NCBI GenBank assembly: GCA_003490145.1
Contig: QULQ01000008.1
Location: 120,487 to 184,486 of the forward strand
Length of the DNA stretch: 64,000 nucleotides
Source: Lachnospiraceae bacterium OM04-12BH
Lineage (GTDB): Bacteria; Bacillota; Clostridia; Lachnospirales; Lachnospiraceae
Direction of reading: 5' to 3'
Both the position numbers and the translations under genes were made by a program. Below are positions 61,875 through 64,000 of the stretch, piece by piece (within the stretch, counting starts at the first letter, position 1; each line of letters begins with the position of its first letter). A model generated the notes under the pieces. The model saw only the letters and a program-made list of their open reading frames with translations. It was not told where the DNA came from and did not search any database.

Positions 61875-63917
61875 ATGTGGATTGAGAATAATTACAGACG
61901 TAATCTGATGGATATGCATATAGATGACTGGAATCCGGAATTTTTATCTAAATTAGATGTCAACGGATATGTGGACGCATTAAAGGATGCAGGCGTCCAG
62001 ACAGCGATGATCAAGGCAAAACCCCATACTGGATTGTGCTATTATCCTACAAAAATCGGGCGTATGCATAAAGGATTAAAGGGATTTGATTTTCTTGGTA
62101 AAATGATTGAAAAGTGTCATGAAAATGGAATTGCCGCGGAGGTTTACTTTACCCAGATATTTGATAACTGGGCCTATGATAATCATCCGGAATGGCGCTT
62201 GATTACGGCAGAAGGAAAAAATATGCGGGAATACCGGCAGCTTCCTAATTTTAAAACGGGAAGATATGGAATTGTGTGTCCAAATAACGAAGGCTATCGT
62301 AAGTATGTAAAGGACTGCCTTACGGAGATAAACGAGAAATATAAATTTGAAGGTATGTTTCTGGATATGACATTTTGGCCGGAAGTCTGTTATTGTCCAT
62401 CTTGCCGAGAACGATATATGCGGGAAACGGGAAAAGAGCTGCCAAGAGTCATGGACTGGAATGATCCTGATTGGCGGGAATTTGCGTATAAACGCGATGA
62501 ATGGATGGCGGACTATGCTAATTTTGCGACAGCCTGTGTAAAGAAGATCAATCCAGATGTTACGATAGAGCATCAATTTTCACGGATTACAGGATCATGG
62601 CTGGATGGAAGTACAGAACTGCTTACGGAGGCTGTAGATTATTCTGGTGGAGATTATTATGGCGGCTATTTACAGCAGTCATTTATTAATAAATATTACA
62701 AGAACGTATCTCCGAATCTGCCATTTATCTATCACACTTCGCGGTGCGATCCGGAGCTTGTATATCATACAACAACAAAAACAGAAGAGCAGCTGTTATT
62801 ACATGTTATGACTGCACTAGTTCATAATGGAGCGTTTCTACTGGTGGATGCAATTAATCCGGATGGCAGTATTGTGCCGGATATATATCATAAGCTTATG
62901 AAGAAAATCTATAATGTGAGCAGGAATTATGAAAAATACGTTAATGGAAACTTAAATCATAATGCCTCTATATGGTTTGCTTCTCATGCAAAGTATGACC
63001 CCTATGAAAATCATGTTGCTATTATGGATAAAAAGATCACTCCTAGATATTATATGGATTCACCCGTAGCGGCAGCATCCATTTTGCGGGAGTCTAATAT
63101 CCCGTTTGAAGTAATCGGAACAAAAAATATCAGAGGGGATTTGGCAGATGTTTTAATCCTTTCTCATATTGCCAGCATACGTGAGGAAGAAATGGACGAA
63201 ATTGAGGCATATGTAAAAAAAGGAGGCAATTTATATATCAGTGGTCCAATTGGAAATGAGAGATTGCAAAAGCTTTTAGGGGTGAGTGTTACTGGAATAA
63301 CGGAGCACGACTTTACTTATATGAGCCCGACAGAAAAAGGCAGAACCTTATTTGATGGTTTTGAAAAAACAATCCCGCTTACTATTGATATGCCACAGGT
63401 AGAAATAGAGATTGAAGATGGTGCAGATCTTCAGGTTTTAGCAACACAGACGCTTCCTTATACAATGACGAATACGGAACAGTTTGCAGCAATTCATTCC
63501 AATCCACCAGGAATTTATACGGAGAAACCATGTGCAATCCTTAAAAATGTGGGAGAAAGTAAAATTATCTGGGTGGCTGCACCTATTGAATTAGCCAAGC
63601 CATATATGAGCCGACAGGTTTTTAGAAGAATGATCCAATCATTGGAAGAGAAGGAATATTTTGTATCAAATGCCCCTAAATTTGTAGAGGTGGTAAACTG
63701 GGAAAAAGAAGGTTTTTCTTATTTTGCAATATTGAATGAACAGGAGGAATCACCTATTGCTCCTATGTATGATATTACGCTGGATGTAGAGGACAACGGT
63801 AAAGATGCATACATTTTACCGGAAAAACAGAAATTGAAAATGGAAAAGTTGGGTAATGGGAAATGCAGGATTTATTTACCCAAATTGGAGATTATGCAGA
63901 TTATTGTCCTTCAATAA
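61875..63917 (+). CDS. GHL6-type glycosidase-like barrel protein
   Basis: A protein of about 680 residues with a TIM-barrel start of the GHL6 (PF14871-like) type: KDAGVQTAMIKAKPHTGLCYYPTK, GIAAEVYFTQIFDNWAYDNHPEWR and FEGMFLDMTFWPE, the latter holding catalytic candidates. A small Cys motif (CYCPSC) follows. The later part resembles a trimerisation/Rossmann domain (DVLILSHIASIREEEMDEIEAYV) and a C-terminal beta-domain. This is related to fucosidase-like and GH42-like barrels, but the substrate is unknown. The ATG at 61875 follows GGAGGG; a 61863 ATG overlaps that Shine-Dalgarno and is unlikely. Confidence 0.75.
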   Translation: MWIENNYRRNLMDMHIDDWNPEFLSKLDVNGYVDALKDAGVQTAMIKAKPHTGLCYYPTKIGRMHKGLKGFDFLGKMIEKCHENGIAAEVYFTQIFDNWAYDNHPEWRLITAEGKNMREYRQLPNFKTGRYGIVCPNNEGYRKYVKDCLTEINEKYKFEGMFLDMTFWPEVCYCPSCRERYMRETGKELPRVMDWNDPDWREFAYKRDEWMADYANFATACVKKINPDVTIEHQFSRITGSWLDGSTELLTEAVDYSGGDYYGGYLQQSFINKYYKNVSPNLPFIYHTSRCDPELVYHTTTKTEEQLLLHVMTALVHNGAFLLVDAINPDGSIVPDIYHKLMKKIYNVSRNYEKYVNGNLNHNASIWFASHAKYDPYENHVAIMDKKITPRYYMDSPVAAASILRESNIPFEVIGTKNIRGDLADVLILSHIASIREEEMDEIEAYVKKGGNLYISGPIGNERLQKLLGVSVTGITEHDFTYMSPTEKGRTLFDGFEKTIPLTIDMPQVEIEIEDGADLQVLATQTLPYTMTNTEQFAAIHSNPPGIYTEKPCAILKNVGESKIIWVAAPIELAKPYMSRQVFRRMIQSLEEKEYFVSNAPKFVEVVNWEKEGFSYFAILNEQEESPIAPMYDITLDVEDNGKDAYILPEKQKLKMEKLGNGKCRIYLPKLEIMQIIVLQ

Positions 63918-63953
63918 ATTATCAAATATCAGGTAATAGGAGAGAATAGACTT

Positions 63954-64000
63954 ATGAAATATGGTATTTATTTTGCTTACTGGGAAAAAGAATGGAATGC
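63954..64000 (+). CDS. Start of an allulose/tagatose 3-epimerase-like gene (partial)
   Basis: Only the first 15 complete codons are in the window, MKYGIYFAYWEKEWN, which resemble the N-terminus of D-psicose (allulose)/D-tagatose 3-epimerases. AGGAGAG precedes the ATG. As part of the operon it would interconvert ketohexoses from the imported sugar. The rest lies outside the window. Confidence 0.65.
   Translation, partial: MKYGIYFAYWEKEWN

Overview
The window looks like a chromosomal segment of an anaerobic, endospore-forming, gut-type member of the Lachnospiraceae (Blautia-like Clostridia). Evidence: the Firmicutes core order HU, S4 protein (yabO/rqcP), yabP, yabQ, divIC, spoIIE, tilS, hpt, ftsH; a T-box in front of proS; reverse rubrerythrin plus a PerR-like regulator; and ABC sugar importers that lack their own ATPase gene next to glycosidase genes. 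No rRNA or tRNA gene was seen. The genus call is an inference from gene content.

Layout. Positions 1-8000 are an accessory, partly decayed zone: SGNH hydrolase, alpha/beta hydrolase, serpin lipoprotein, a YhcG-type nuclease gene with an internal deletion, an NTF2-like protein, a tyrosine-integrase remnant, an AlbA_2/winged-helix regulator, and an IS1380-type transposase next to the truncated start of an AMP-ligase gene. Positions 8048-12746 hold a tight minus-strand operon: a small helical protein, a YdcF/SanA-like (DUF218-type) Rossmann protein, a 1048-residue P-loop (STAND-like) ATPase with a long helical C-terminus, and a small fourth ORF broken by an in-frame TAG. This is the best candidate for an undescribed (possibly defence-type) system, although its 5' end may be damaged. 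Positions 12.9-22.9 kb hold a YoaK transporter, a cobalamin-riboswitch-controlled exported cobaltochelatase, a DUF11 protein whose start codon lies in a 21-bp hairpin, a membrane lipase, a type I toxin-antitoxin locus, rubrerythrin/PerR, a two-component system and an RluA enzyme.

Positions 22.9-41.5 kb are mostly conserved: AI-2E/YtvI-type protein, O-antigen-ligase-like protein, T-box-proS, CCA transferase, CotS-like, PEGA lipoprotein, the sporulation/division/tRNA/FtsH block, a GH13 enzyme and a CAP protein. The spoIIE promoter carries a Spo0A-box-like TTCGACA 22 bp from its -10, but the encoded SpoIIE lacks the membrane part.

Positions 41.6-51.6 kb are a sugar locus: two-component system, ABC binding protein and two permeases, GH35 beta-galactosidase, GH51 arabinofuranosidase and a small Cys-rich protein, suited to arabinogalactan-type side chains. 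A four-copy 82-bp palindromic tandem repeat follows, then a class B sortase. Facing it is a minus-strand six-gene operon for a pilus-like assembly (transglutaminase lipoprotein, GspF/PilC, DUF4860, pilin-like proteins) with no ATPase or prepilin peptidase in the window. Positions 56.8-64 kb hold a second sugar locus: ABC binding protein, two permeases, CE7 acetyl esterase, AraC regulator, GHL6-type glycosidase and the start of an allulose/tagatose 3-epimerase-like gene that runs off the window.
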